Of a stretch of 64,000 nucleotides of DNA, positions 11,400-23,478 are shown piece after piece. The notes under the pieces were generated by a model. That model was not told the DNA's origin, ran no database searches, and worked only from the letters and a program-made list of their open reading frames with translations. Both the position numbers and the translations under genes were made by a program. The DNA is from Magicicada septendecula (lineage: Eukaryota > Arthropoda > Insecta > Hemiptera > Cicadidae). Positions within the stretch are counted from its first letter, which is position 1, and every line of letters starts with the position of its first letter. Location: the NCBI GenBank assembly GCA_034769895.1, contig JAWRYS010001512.1, forward strand, positions 62,001-126,000. The letters run 5' to 3'.

Positions 11400-11580
11400 T
11401 TACAAATTATAAAGTTCTGGACATTAGCCATCGTGAGGTAAAATTAAGAAACACGACGTTTCGACCTCTATAGAATCAGAGGTCGTCTTCAGGCGAACAA
11501 AAAATTAATACAAAGATAAATCTATCACTAACAAATAGATATCGTCAAACTCCAAATCTTAGTTAAACAAATATATTTCT
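11400..11580 (-). repeat. Left copy of a 180-bp inverted Penelope-like terminal repeat
   Basis: This stretch is the reverse complement, with scattered differences, of 16205-16385. Shared landmarks are ggacattagccatcgtgag and aagaaacacgacgtttcgac. On the minus strand it carries a CTGAAGA / stem / GAAAC hairpin. The two copies face each other across 4.8 kb of nested repeats. Such GAAACGTCG-type tails are typical of Penelope-like retroelement termini, which is the basis of the call. Confidence 0.6.
11454..11493 (-). ncRNA. Hammerhead-like stem-loop motif 1
   Basis: Minus strand: CTGAAGA, spacer C, stem GACCTC...GAGGTC, then GAAAC. It resembles the CUGANGA-stem II-GAAA core of hammerhead ribozymes found in Penelope elements. 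However, the extra base between the first box and the stem departs from the canonical core, so activity should not be assumed. Confidence 0.35.
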
Positions 11581-11685
11581 AAAAAATGATTATTATAATA
11601 ATAATAAAACTGTACTTGCCATTCTATCAAGGAAGGATTCCTCCTGTTGTTGCAATGTAAACGTCGTTATTAATTATTGTTATAT

Positions 11686-12280
11686 TGTTACGATGGTCTA
11701 AATATCATCGTATGGTACAGTGGAAAACAAAATACAAGATACCAATTAAGTCACTAATCACCAGCTTCAATCATCACAAACAGTTTGTAATCAACAAGAT
11801 AGTCTCTTACAACAAATCAAAATAAAAATTGTTCACATGCAATAATAATGTCAACTAATATAAAATACAGTTGTAATACAATTGTCCCGTACCATTATAA
11901 AACTCATAACACTTCGCCACAATACTTTGAACCGCACTGTGTAAATCGCCTGACAATAACTCTGAACTCTAAGCGCCATATATGGGCTATTTATAGTCTT
12001 CAGGGTTCCATAATATGTGTCTTTAACAAACACATGAAAATTATAGAGAATACTTCAGCGCGGTCATGGCAGAAACACACACCGTTGGGGTAGTCAAGAA
12101 GCTTCTAGAATAACACCTTCGAACACACTAGATGTTCCACATTATGTAATACTCCCTCGCGTGTCAAGCGTCACGTACGCATTACAGCTCCGGGAATAGC
12201 CAAGAAAAGAGCAGAACAACGTTCTCCAATGTACCAGAACGTTCTGTAACGGCATAACACATTTTCCACATTATGTAACA
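11686..12280. repeat. Solo LTR-like copy A (595 bp)
   Basis: Begins TGTTACGATGG and ends TTATGTAACA, so it has TG...CA ends. The 4-base sequence atat flanks it on both sides (11682-11685 and 12281-12284). A second diverged copy in the same orientation starts at 12767. No primer site or coding region lies between them that would make the pair one element, so I read each as a solo LTR of a Gypsy-like family. Confidence 0.6.
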
Positions 12281-12299
12281 ATATTTATTATTATTTTAT

Positions 12300-12707
12300 T
12301 ATTTATTTAATATTTATAATTTCTTTACCTCAAGATGTTTTTTCTCTTATTTGGAACATGTTTTGGCAATCTATTGTTCCCATCCTCAGCCATTTTGTAT
12401 CTTGTTGAGTACTTGTATTTTGGTTGGTTGTTGTTGTAGTTTCCTGTTGGTTATTGGTATTTTAAACTGGTATTATTGTGTGTGATTGTGGTGTACATAT
12501 TAGCTTTTTGAGTATTTTCCATGTTGAGTGCTTTGAAAATTGTGTCATGTTTTGTATTGATTTGTATTTGTTCAGGTATTAGTTTGTTTTGTGTTTTGTG
12601 TTTGTACGTTTGTAAATTTTCCCATATGTTGTTTATGGCCCCTTTGTCATTATGGTGTATTTTGTTAGTATATAATAATTATTATTACAATGTAACTTTT
12701 ATTATTA

Positions 12708-12744
<37 letters not shown>

Positions 12745-12766
12745 TATTACTTTTTTGCAGTATTAT
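12300..12766 (-). repeat. Penelope-like tail and ATT microsatellite
   Basis: A segment from about 12330 to 12500 is similar, in reverse complement, to 51950-52115 (shared aacatgttccaaataag and a caacaacaacca-type stretch). On the minus strand it shows a CTGAGGA / stem / AAAAC motif at 12358-12391. An (ATT)n run occupies about 12700-12745. The region is non-coding. Confidence 0.5.
12358..12391 (-). ncRNA. Hammerhead-like stem-loop motif 3
   Basis: Minus strand: CTGAGGA, spacer T, an imperfect stem (GG/CC and CAA/TTG with a bulge), then AAAAC. More decayed than the other copies. Confidence 0.25.
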
Positions 12767-13091
12767 TACGATGGTCTACTAATCATCATATGGTACAATG
12801 GAAAACAAAATACAAGACACCAATTAAGTCACTAATCACCAGCTTTAATTATCACAATCAAACAGTTTGTAATCAACAAGATAGTCTCTCACAACAAATC
12901 AAATAAAAATTGTTCACACACAATAATAATGTCAGTTAATGGAGTCCCGCACAATTATAAAACACATAACACTTCGCCACAATACTTCGAACCGCACTGG
13001 AATAAATCACCACTAAAACTAAAACTAAGCACCGCTGAATGCCTGTATACCCCACTGAAATTCCAGAATAGTCCATGCTACACGTCAGCGC

Positions 13092-16013
13092 CAGTGGCGG
13101 CTTGTGAGTAATGAAATGGGAGGGGCACACAGTGGGCAGGATCTAAGGTGGGGCCACCATTCGCAGTAATTAGTACTTAGGTAAAAAAATATAGAATGTC
13201 TTACCTGGTATTTCACTTTTTGTATAACAATTCCATTCTCCTGTTTTTAGATGTAGCGAATTCCTCTATCACTTGTTTGTTGAAATGTTGAATTCCATGA
13301 ATCATTTTTTTTTCTGTGGATAGCATAGCCATTCAGTCTATCAGTACCCATGGAATTTCTTTAAAATGTTTTTATTCTTTTCAATGTAGAAAAGCCGCTT
13401 TCACTTTCAACAGTTGTCATCGGTATGGTAACAATTCTCTTTAAAATAGTCACACATTCTGAGAAGGTACGAAACATGTTATTAACAAGGAAAAACTAAT
13501 AAGGGTGTTGCACCAGAAGCAATACATAAATCTTCACGACTGTATAACACTTCTAGTTCGGTTCTCAGTTTCAGACCATTTATTGTGGGATAATATTTAA
13601 TTGTAGTCTGAAAATCATTTTCCGGAAACTCAACACAGTACTGTGGGAACTTTTCAACTAAAAACAATTTGGAAACACATAAATGATCTGAAAATTGAAA
13701 TCTTTCATTAATATTGTTCACAATCATATCACATACTTCCAAAGTGGCCACACGGTTGCTCCTATTACTTAATTGTTCAACTCACAGGCTCACTTACAGA
13801 CACTTCACTGTCTTCATAGGTCTTACGAATATTAACCACTGCACTCACAAAATTTTTAATAAATGCTCTCATTTTTATTGCATCAATGTTTCTTTGTTGA
13901 ATGCAATCAAAGAAAATCACCACATGAGGCATAATTTTGTGGAAAAAGTCAACCAGAAAATGAACCTTGAGGATCCCTCAAAGTTCGTACAAATCCTGCA
14001 GCCTGGCTAGAAGCACTTTTGTCAGAAATCTCTATGTCCCTAATGTGTTCAAAACATTTTATTAGATTATCTTTATGTTCAAAAACAGTATTAACAGCCT
14101 GTGTTGAAAGTACCATCTTGTAGGAGGCACAATCCCAATTTTTTTTTTTTTTACAATTTCTACTAAATAATTTAATCTCTTTGGAGATCTTGAAAAAAAT
14201 GGTCCTATTCCTTGCAGGTCTTGAAAAAATATTCTAGTCTGGGAGGAAGACGATGTTGAGTTTTGAAGAATCAGATTACCTTGATGGGCATAACAATGAA
14301 TAAAATTTGCATTTGGATACTTCTCTGTAACCAAACACTGGACCCCTCCTTTCTGACCACTCATAACAGATGCACCATCGTAAGTCTGACAAATTAGTTT
14401 TTCCTGGGACTTGTCTATTCCTATTTCTTCAAACTGTCCTAAAATTGTCGAGCTAAACTTTGAGCACTTTTATCAAAAAAAAAAAAAAAAAAAAAAAAAC
14501 CCTCCAATGAGATATCTCAAAATCAGTGCCATCTGTGTTTTGCACGAACTGTCAGTTGTTTCATCAGCCTGAAGTGATATGAAGTCTATCATAGAAATTT
14601 CAGTCACAATATTTTTTCGACACACTGACAAAATGGCATCTAAAAGTTCGTTCTGAATTGTTTTCGAGGTTCCTTTAAACACTGTTGAATTTTCTAAATG
14701 ATCTTTCAAAACACTGTCAAGTGCTGCAGTATAATTGATTAGTCCTTTAAAAATCCCTGGGTTGTTGTCTGCTTCTTCTGTTTCATCGTGGCCACGTAAA
14801 GCTAATTCAAATTCTCCACAAAATTGAATCGCATCATTTATTCAAGACAAGATGTATCTGTTCTTGTCTACAAGTTCGTTATGTTTATGAACAGAAATTC
14901 TGTAACCATCATCGAGTTGCAACCTAATATTTACAATACCTAGCACGGCATGACATTTAGACAGCGAATGCTTCTTACTCTTTTCTGGTAAATGTTTCAG
15001 ATCTTTAACTCCCGACTTAGTCCGCGTGTCTTCATTGCCAAACAGAAGACAAGCAAAGCAAAATAAAGCATTGATTGTTGGGCTTCCGCACATCGATTCC
15101 CATTTTTCGTACACTGCGGTATTGAAAGTTCTATTATACGTTCTGTTTTTGTCCTTAAACACTTGGTTGATAGACAACTGCAGTCTTGGTGGACCCAATT
15201 GTTTTGCTATTAACCTATCTTCATAGCACAAAGTTTTACTCTGTAAATACTTGACATCATTCATTTTGTCTCAGAGATTTACACAAGCACACAAAATACC
15301 GACACTTGAATATTTTCAACACCGTTATTTACACGCGTGTGTAACACTGATTACTGAAAACCACTTGTAACACTACAATTTATGCAATTACTATAAGCAG
15401 TGCCACCACAATTATCGTGTAGCACATAACATAACCGCTGTAGGTACACATTCTATTTTAATATTTCCTTCAATGAGAATATAATTTAAAATTATATAAA
15501 ATAGCAAAAATTATTATAATCATATTCACGATAGAAACATTATAATAACATTATTTCGTAACAATATATACTAAGAAAGTAACAGTAATTATCAGTATTA
15601 TAGCACAGCTCAGATGGCGGTAAAATGTAATAGTCTACTAAATAGCTCCGATTCATATCCGTTAGTTGCAGTAATGTGGCGCACCTACAGGATTCAGAGT
15701 TGTACTACTTGAAGACTGTTAATTTCTGGTCACATAGTCTAGTGTGACCGAACGCTATGGGAATTAAGCATTACGCTCTCCCACCACAAGGGAGTTAAGA
15801 AAGTGGAAGGGTGTAGTGCTACCTGGGTCACAACATCGCTGTGACCGTCGCTATGTTGCCACGTTTGTTTTCGCGTTGCCACATTTCTCCAGACTTCTCA
15901 CTGTTACAACCTATTGCTATCATTTGAAACGAGGACGTTTCTACAATATTTATTATTTAGTGATTTTCTGGTGGGGCACGTGACCATGTGCCCTTATGAG
16001 TGAGCCACCTCCG
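13092..16013 (-). mobile_element. hAT transposon (2.9 kb) with broken transposase
   Basis: Flanked by the exact 8-base duplication gtcagcgc at 13084-13091 and 16014-16021. The ends are imperfect inverted partners: cagtggcggcttgtgag at the left, and cggaggtggctcactca when the right end is read on the minus strand. The interior encodes a minus-strand hAT transposase. The insertion splits an LTR-like repeat. Length, duplication and encoded protein all fit hAT. Confidence 0.85.
13290..15264 (-). pseudogene. hAT transposase (TTF/ZMYM-like), degenerate
   Basis: Starts at ATG 15262-15264. Residues 1-140 contain a TTF-type zinc finger: a KWESMCG block, FCFACLLF, then a basic segment ending SKCH. The frame breaks near 14842, resumes through a conserved ADETTD segment (about 14560), hits a 25-base poly-A run at 14475-14499 (a Phe run on this strand), then continues through the TYDGASVMSG block (about 14350-14390) and an HCYAHQGNL-type motif. 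The hAT C-terminal dimerisation motif, VESESGFSTLKRIKTF, lies at about 13330-13400 with an adjacent stop codon. At least four frame breaks make it inactive. Confidence 0.85.
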
Positions 16014-16204
16014 GTCAGCGCTACACTAGAGCGTAATTGCTTGCAGCCTTGACACAGTGCGCATGGCCGACGAAGTCTGGAACAGTCTTGATAACACATT
16101 TTGAGATCACGTACGCACACAACATTACAGCCAGATTCCACTGGAATAGCCGAGAACCGGCCATAGAATGTTCTGTAATGGTGGAACACATTTCCACATT
16201 ACAT

Positions 16205-16385
16205 AAGAATATATTTGTTTAACTAAAATTTTGAGTTTGATGATATCTATTTGTTAGTGATAGATTTATCTTTGTATTAATTTTTTGTTTGCCTGAAGAC
16301 GACCTCTGATTCTATAGAGGTCGAAACGTCGTGTTTCTTAATTTTAACTCACGATGGCTAATGTCCAAACCCTTGTAATTTGTAA
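16205..16385 (+). repeat. Right copy of the 180-bp inverted Penelope-like terminal repeat
   Basis: Reverse complement partner of 11400-11580. It reads in plus orientation from atatttgtttaacta through the hairpin at 16292-16331 to ggctaatgtcc and aatttgtaata. Confidence 0.6.
16292..16331 (+). ncRNA. Hammerhead-like stem-loop motif 2
   Basis: CCTGAAGA, spacer C, stem GACCTC...GAGGTC around a TGATTCTATA loop, then GAAACGTCG. Identical in layout to motif 1. Confidence 0.35.
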
Positions 16386-16814
16386 TATAGTTTTTTGTTA
16401 TTATACTGATTTGATATTGTGTTACAGAATACCAGTGTGACTCTTGTTTTCTAAAATATTGACTTAGCTAAAACTGTTGTATTGTGTCATTTAATGTGTA
16501 GTTCTTTCAGGGTTTTTAGTTTTATAAAACTTTCATCTTTATATGTGACACCCTTTTTGTTCTTCCAATTATAATGACATTCCAAATCAAGTCATTAACA
16601 TTCCACCCAGTTTGAAATGTTTCATCACTTTATAAAGTAGTGTAGCATAATTTAGTAATCATTTGATCACAGCTTTACTTTACCATCCATGTGCAACAAG
16701 TTAGATGCTAGTAGGACTCTTGCCTTTATCGCCTTTAAGTCGGGTGATAGTGTTTCATTTTCAGTTGCTCATATTGGTTAGTTGGTGATTAAAAATAGAA
16801 TATTATTTTCAAAC
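16386..16814. other. No recognised gene
   Basis: AT-rich spacer between the nested block and the foldback element; nothing recognised. Confidence 0.4.
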
Positions 16815-16828
16815 AAGTTAGTATTATG

Positions 16829-17058
16829 TTCTCACGTAGGCTTCCGCGGGCGGTGTCCATTATGTTTTTAAAATCTTCTTCCGGTATGGACCGCGTCAAA
16901 AATGTCTTGTATGACGTTTTATTCATATTACAATGAGTATCCTCAGGTCTAAGTGATGGATACTTAGACCTGAGGATACTCATTGTAATATGAGTGAAAC
17001 GTTGTCATACAAGACATTTTTGACACGGTCCATACCGGAAGAAGATTTTAAAAACATA
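16829..17058. mobile_element. Foldback retroelement fragment with near-perfect palindrome
   Basis: Flanked by the exact 14-base direct repeat aagttagtattatg at 16815-16828 and 17059-17072, which looks like a target duplication of a retroposed sequence. Inside, arms 16860-16954 and 16962-17059 are near-perfect reverse complements separated by 7 bases. The right arm contains a CTGAGGA / stem / GAAAC motif. The size of the duplication and the motif suggest a short Penelope-like insertion with inverted ends. Confidence 0.75.
16969..17004 (+). ncRNA. Hammerhead-like stem-loop motif 4
   Basis: CCTGAGGA, spacer T, stem ACTCAT...ATGAGT, then GAAACGTTG. The matching copy in the left palindrome arm (minus strand, 16914-16947) is decayed at the GAAAC box. 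Confidence 0.35.
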
Positions 17059-17072
17059 AAGTTAGTATTATG

Positions 17073-17817
<745 letters not shown>

Positions 17818-17952
17818 TTATGGCCTTAATTTCAGTCTACATTCTTCAGTTTGTGTGTTCCATATGTAACAATTTCTTGTTTTCTTTATGGTATAATATG
17901 GTACTGTTGCACTAACTCAGCTGTGATTTCTTGTCACCGTTCATAAAAGATA

Positions 17953-19195
17953 CGAGGGGCATTTCATAAATAATGCTCACAATTTTTTGTTTACTTACAT
18001 GTTTATTTTTTTTACAATATCTCTTTACAGTCCTTCAATGTAGTCTCCCAGCTTCTCAATGACTGAGTCCCAATGTCTGGGAAGCTTTACTATTCCATCC
18101 AAGGCACCACTTATGTTCATCTGACGAATGGCTCGGGTAATGACGTCAGAAAGCTATTCCAGAAACCGACATCCACGCGTAGGTTCTTTCAACTTTGGGA
18201 ATAAATCAAAGTCTGGTAGGCTCATGTCTGAACTGTAAGGAGCATGAGGTAACACTTCCCATCCGTATTCGCATATTAGCTGTTTGGTTACAACATTCCC
18301 GATGTGCAGGAGAGTGTTGTCATGGAGAATGAGTGGCCCAGCCTCAACCAACTGGAGGTCAGTTTTTGTTCATTTTTCTGCACAGATTTTGCATGAAGTC
18401 ATGATAATACACTGCTGTGACACTTGTTCCACATTCCTTGATGATCATAAGCAAAGATCATAATTTGATTGAGCTGTCTAAATTTTTTTGGTCGTGGGGA
18501 AGCTGAACTCATTGGACTGTGCTTTCAATCAGGCTCAAAGTCTCTAATCCACATTTCATCAGTAGTGACAATTCAATACAAGAATGCTTGACTTTCAACG
18601 TTGAATCTTTGTTTCAGCGAGGTTGCAATGTCCAGGTGTTTCTCCTTCTGTTCGGCAGTCAAGCAATGAGGGACACATCATGTAAAAATTTTTCTCTTCT
18701 TTAAATCATTTGTCATAATACAGAATACTGATATTGCTGGAATCCCCATGGCTTCTAAAAGTACCTCACATGTCACACGACGATCTTCTTCAAGAGCATC
18801 TGCCACAAGTTTCACACTTCATTCATCTGTTGATGTTTTTCGCCTTCCTGGTCTTGAATCATCATCAATGCTTACATGTCCAGCACAAAAATGACTAGCC
18901 CAACGAGAAACAGTACTACCATTCACTGTGAACTCACCACATACTTCACTTAAAGCACTGTGGGATTTCTGTGGGGTTTTTGCCACATAAAGTTTTGATC
19001 TTCAGCAGTCACAGTAGCCGAGACCTGTGCAGGCTCCATTTCTAGCTCTCATTATTTAAACACAGCGTATGCTATGCCTGAAACAAAACACGTTCTCTAC
19101 CTCAAGTCTTCAACTACAACTGGCATAATTTCACTGTTGTTGTGTCATCCACTCTGCAGTAGTGCCAACTGGTCATTATTAATGAAATGCCCCTT
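17953..19195 (-). mobile_element. mariner transposon (1.24 kb)
   Basis: Inverted ends ggggcatttcataaataatg (left) and, read on the minus strand, ggggcatttcattaataatg (right) are flanked by TA at 17951-17952 and 19196-19197. A minus-strand mariner transposase fills the interior. Length, TA target and protein all fit a mariner-family element. Confidence 0.93.
18025..19039 (-). pseudogene. mariner transposase, degenerate
   Basis: Starts at ATG 19037-19039 (MEPAQVSATVTAED) and runs about 338 codons to a TAA at 18025-18027, close to the usual 340-350 residues. The N-terminal half shows a helix-turn-helix region with CGEFTVNGSTVSRWASHF (18890-18950) and SRPGRRKTSTDE. The catalytic core is visible as TTDEMWI (first Asp, about 18560), ILHDNTLLH (second Asp, about 18310) and SSDMSLPDFDLFPKLKE (third Asp, about 18200-18230). 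The C-terminal part after an in-frame TAG near 18154 still reads to the natural end. Several frameshifts and stops occur between 18360 and 19000, so it is inactive. Confidence 0.9.
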
Positions 19196-20112
19196 GTATA
19201 AAGATATTATAGTAGTTTTCACTGCCTAGACATTCTGAGACAACCCACGATGAGCCTTGGCTTCCGCCATGATTCGTCTTGATACATTTCTATCATTCAT
19301 CATTTTCTATATAGGTAACTCGAAGTTTCTTGCAGCAATTATATAATATTGTGATGTTATTCAATTTGTTTCTTGTGCAAGTAGTGTAATTTCGTATTCT
19401 CTTTTATAACACCCGACGCACATTTCACTGAAAAATATCAGTATCATCAGAGGTTTGTAAGTAAATTAACAACAGTAAAAATAATTCTAATATAGAAACT
19501 CTATATAAAAATATGAAATGACACTACTTGCAGAAGAAACAAATTTCTATCATTATATATTTGTCTCTTGCTATTAACACATCTCCTTAGATCCTCTTTT
19601 ACATCATGCAGCCATCTTTTCCACCTCTTTCTTGTTCTGCTTCTCCTTTTGGGTCCATGTATTATCAGTTGTCAAATATCAGTTCAGGTATCCCAGTCAT
19701 TTCATCAGGTGTTATTTTCTACTGAGAAAGTACAGTAACATCACTGATCCAAATTTTTACCCTGAAGTGGTAATATAGGATAAATTTTGTGTGAACAATT
19801 AATTGTATATGTAAAATTATTTTCATTTGCCAGTAAATATATACATAGTATACTAAAATTACAACAAAATTAATAACCATGAAAACTTTTCTGTAACAGA
19901 TCATGTACAGCAAAATTATAAATTTAATTATCTTGTTGATAATTACTGTGGATTTTTTGTGGGTGTTTTTATACAAATTTTATGGTTGTGTTTGAATAAA
20001 TTGTTTTGTTTTTAATAAACTTGTTGCACGAGTGATGCTGTGTTACTGTTTTCTTTGCATTTTATGAATTCTCTGTCTTTATTGATGAACCTGTTTGAAT
20101 CAAAACAAAGTA
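19196..20112. other. Spacer with a Penelope-like inverted tail
   Basis: At about 19370-19535 the arms caagtagtgta and acactacttg face each other around a tail that, on the minus strand, shows CTGATGA / stem / GAAAT. The rest (19560-20112) is AT-rich with nothing recognised. Confidence 0.45.
19420..19451 (-). ncRNA. Hammerhead-like stem-loop motif 5
   Basis: Minus strand: exact CTGATGA box, spacer T, stem ACTGA...TCAGT, then GAAATG. It is the closest of the set to the canonical first hammerhead box, but it also has the spacer base. Confidence 0.35.
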
Positions 20113-20271
20113 TAGTAGAGCATTTATTATCCGAACTCAATAAAAAGTACAGTTATGTACTGTACTGTACAGTAATGTACTGGACATATGTAGGTGTAGT
20201 CGATATTTATTGTACATAAAAAATTGTATACTATAAATTATTACAGTACTGTACAGTAATAAATAAACATT

Positions 20272-20514
20272 GTGAATGACAACATGAACATTCTACATGT
20301 ACACACAAAAGCCCGAAAACTAGATACTCTAGAACAATTGGAAATATACAAACACACGAAAACAAATAAAAACGACATCCTAAACAAACAGACACAATTC
20401 AGATCACACACATTATTCGAACATATCACACCCCACACACACGACATCGATCTTTTGAAAATCGATTCCTTCGCCAACAACAAGACGGACAGTGCTACCA
20501 GCAGCAACCTCTGA
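20272..20514 (+). pseudogene. Penelope-like element, endonuclease C-terminal tail
   Basis: The 80-codon plus frame reads NILHVHTKARKLDTLEQLEI followed by a HTKTNKNDILN segment. This pattern (His-Val, Lys-Gly/Ala, Leu-Glu-x-Leu-Glu-Ile, Lys/Asn-rich) marks the end of the GIY-YIG endonuclease domain at the C-terminus of Penelope-like reverse transcriptases. The RT and catalytic GIY-YIG residues are not present, so this is a 5'-truncated copy. A hammerhead-like motif follows at 20510-20540. Confidence 0.65.
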
Positions 20515-20540
20515 AGAAGCTTTTTAAAAGCAAAAACCGG
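20510..20540 (+). ncRNA. Hammerhead-like stem-loop motif 6
   Basis: CTCTGAAGA, spacer A, stem GCTTTTTAAAAGC, then AAAAACC. It lies just after the stop of the Penelope endonuclease tail, which ties this motif type to Penelope-like 3' ends in this genome. Confidence 0.35.
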
Positions 20541-20722
20541 TTCAGGTTATAAGATAAAACGTTTATGTTTTTACCCATAAAAAGTTTTGTATTCAGAGTC
20601 GGGAGTGAAATAATTATATTTAGTTGGGAAATAATGTTCTCAATTTACGATCTATTATCCGAAATATCGATTATCCGAACAGGCTCTGGTCCCGAGAGGT
20701 CTGGATAATCGATGCTCTACTG

Positions 20723-21089
20723 TAGTTACAAAATATTGAGCCAGTAGTCATGCAGTGGCATTGGTTATTACCACGATTTGTAACTAGGAACTTAGTTACT
20801 GCTAATCTTATAGAACAGATATGAAACTCCTTCACATCGCTATTATATGACAACCTGTTCATAAACTTGCTGTTATAATTATGGTACAACTGCACAAAGG
20901 TGTAGTAGTAGTCAGGTTAATGTAAGCCTTCTGCCATACTGCTGTGCTCCAATCTGGCTTCAGACACTTTTTGAGTGCAGTTGTGGTAATCATCATCATT
21001 ATTCACGATATTTATTGATGACTTGTTGGGCACTTGGTGAAACATATTAATAGAAAGGTTTTAAAATATAAATAAACGGTACATTTCAC
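20723..21089. other. No recognised feature
   Basis: Short AT-rich spacer; nothing recognised. Confidence 0.4.
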
Positions 21090-21550
21090 AGTTTTTATTT
21101 AACTCTGACAGCTATTTCAGCTTATTAAGCTATTGTCAAAGAGATCAGTGAACAACTAAACTAAACAAAGAAGTAAGGGTATATGTTACACACCCTTTGT
21201 GTTATACACAGTTTGTATGTTACCTATCATAGTAGTGCACAACATACAAAAAGGTAAGAAAATGGATTTATTAGAAAGTAGAAATGCAATCAGAAGTAAC
21301 AAAAATTTAACAAACGAACAAACTGAATTCTGTGTGTCCCCTTTATTAGTTGTTATTTAGTTTAGTTTAATTTTTATATTTTGCCTTCCAATTATACTTA
21401 CTTTTTACAGACACTTGACCTTTCCACTACCTTCCTCACCCCCTAAACACATGTTCACCACCCTTACTTCTTTGTTTAGTTTAGTTGTTCACTGATCTGT
21501 TTGACAATAGCTTAATAAGCTGAAACAGCTGTCAGAGTTAAATAAAAACT
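21090..21550. repeat. Foldback repeat with about 90-bp arms
   Basis: Left arm 21090-21181 and right arm 21460-21550 are near-perfect reverse complements (shared ttgttcactgatct, caatagcttaataagctgaa, cagagttaaataaaaact on the right strand). The loop of about 280 bases is non-coding. The right arm carries a TTGACAA / stem AGCTT...AAGCT / GAAAC motif at 21499-21528. Confidence 0.8.
21499..21528 (+). ncRNA. Hammerhead-like stem-loop motif 7
   Basis: TTTGACAA, spacer T, stem AGCTT-AAT-AAGCT, then GAAACAGC. The first box is diverged (TTGACAA instead of CTGANGA). The reverse copy in the left arm has lost GAAAC. Confidence 0.25.
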
Positions 21551-23478
21551 CGGGCTCAAAGTTTTGCATCATCATTATTGGTTCCAACATGGTATTTGTG
21601 TTGAATGTGGACATAGAGGCTGCACCAGCACCAGCAGTGAGTCATTCTAATCAGTTGCACACACATATATGGAGAGGTGTTTCAAAAAATCGAACTGGTA
21701 TAGAGTTCACTCACTACGGCTGTGTCATAGATTTGGCTCAAGGTCCGGTTAATCTTATCGTGCATTCCCGTTACTAAGACACAAATACAGAATTCAGTTT
21801 CTGTCCAAAATGATTTAGAAACAACTGGGTCATTCTAAATCAAATCATTCAGCCAGAAGTCCAATTTTAGCTCATTTGTTAGTTGCAGCGTTAGGTCAAA
21901 AGGGCACTTTTCAATAAAAACTCTAGTTGTATGGTTATTATGTAATATTAAGTTATGAAACTCGCAATACTTACTTGACGTTTCACAAGGATTCCAAATA
22001 TAAAGTCAAAAATAACATTTAGACTCATATAAAATCTTGTTTTTCCACTTCAAAGTTGGCAATTCTGAATGTTTTTCTAAAAAAAATATAAGTATACCTT
22101 AAGTAAAAAAAATCCTCACTGGCCACACAAGATAGGCTACTATGCAAAATATTTCAATGAAATATAAAATGTACATTTTGTTCTTAAATTATAAAATGAT
22201 GATATTAAATACCCATGCCTTTTATTTTATGCTATTGAAGTACATTTCATCCTCTTTCAAGTGAGACCTTTTTCAGCCTCATAGGACCAGACAGAAAAAA
22301 GATATAAACATTTACATAAAACCCTGCATGGAGAAAAAAATTAAAGTGAATTTGGCAAAAATGAAAAATGTGGGTTGTTATATTTGTCCATAGATGCTGT
22401 AACAAAATTTCATGAAAATCTGAGAGGGTGGGGTGTACACCACTGGATGATTTGACTTGGATTGACCCAACTACCTATATGAGACAAACTTCACTGCACT
22501 ATGTCTGTTTGCCCCAGGATCATTTAATTTAAAGCCGGCTCATTTAATTTAGGGACATGTAATACAAATTGATTTAAAAATTAGAACACTTAAAAAAGTA
22601 GTTAGGCATATTTATGATCCATTGATAACAAAATATGAATCGTAATTTAATAGTGACTGTGAGTCAACAAGTCGCAAAAGGTTTGTGAGATGAACAAACT
22701 GCGTTGACGTTTTCACAGTTTTTCTTGTCATTGTCAGGACTGTGTACAGAATACAAACATAATTAAACACGTAAACAGGACACACAATAACACATACACA
22801 TAATTATGTGTGTGGAAGGGGAGCAATTATTATTCTTAAGTAACGTACACATATTCACACAAATAATTAGTCTGTTTATGTATTTAATGGTGTTTATTGC
22901 CTGTACGCAGGTCCTGGTGATGTCAAGGAAAATTATTGAAATGCCAACACAATTGGCTTAAAAATGTTGTCTATTCATTGATCAAAAGTCAGAAAACCTT
23001 TCATCAGTATACTAAAATTTGTATATCAATATAAATCAAATTAAATTAATTTTCCATTTGTTATTACCAAATGTTTTGTTGTAAATTTTGATGTACATTA
23101 CTTACCTTTTAATATAATAGGTTTTAATAGGCATTTGGCTGTTTTTAACTCAATAAGTACTTGTGATATTACAGAGTTTTTGTTAATGTCGGCAGGTCTT
23201 CAACAGGTTCATCTACCCTTCCATATACTCCTCTTCATCCAAACCCTTGTCTTTGTTCAGCATCTGATATCTTCATATGTTTGTTTCTACAGGTGAGATG
23301 CCTTCACTAAAAACAACAAGGAAAGTCTTAGGTTCCTCAGGTAGGTGTAAATTTGTTATTATTGCTACAAACAAAGTGCCATGACACCTGGAGATGACAG
23401 AAACTTTAGGATCAATATATTAAAATGGAAATACTGTACATGAAACTGTTAGTAATCAGAAGCATTTTCTCCAGCACA
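21551..23478. other. No recognised gene
   Basis: AT-rich sequence without a coding region, bounded repeat or RNA gene that I can identify. Confidence 0.4.

Larger units (their letters stand above)
12767..16207. repeat. LTR-like copy B, split by a hAT element
   Basis: 12767-13091 aligns with copy A (shared cgatggtct, ccaattaagtcactaatcacc, cataacacttcgccacaata). After the hAT insertion at 13092-16013 and its duplicated target, 16022-16207 continues the same repeat (aatagccgagaa, ttctgtaatgg, acacatttccacatta). The start is preceded by (ATT)n and the end has decayed to acattacataagaa. It is more diverged than copy A. Confidence 0.6.
20113..20722. mobile_element. Tigger/pogo-like non-autonomous element with Penelope fragment inside
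   Basis: Left end tagtagagcatttattatcc and right end (minus strand) cagtagagcatcgattatcc are inverted partners, flanked by TA at 20111-20112 and 20723-20724. This terminal sequence is characteristic of pogo/Tigger elements. Most of the interior (about 20270-20590) is the 3' end of a Penelope-like element, so one inserted into the other. Confidence 0.75.
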
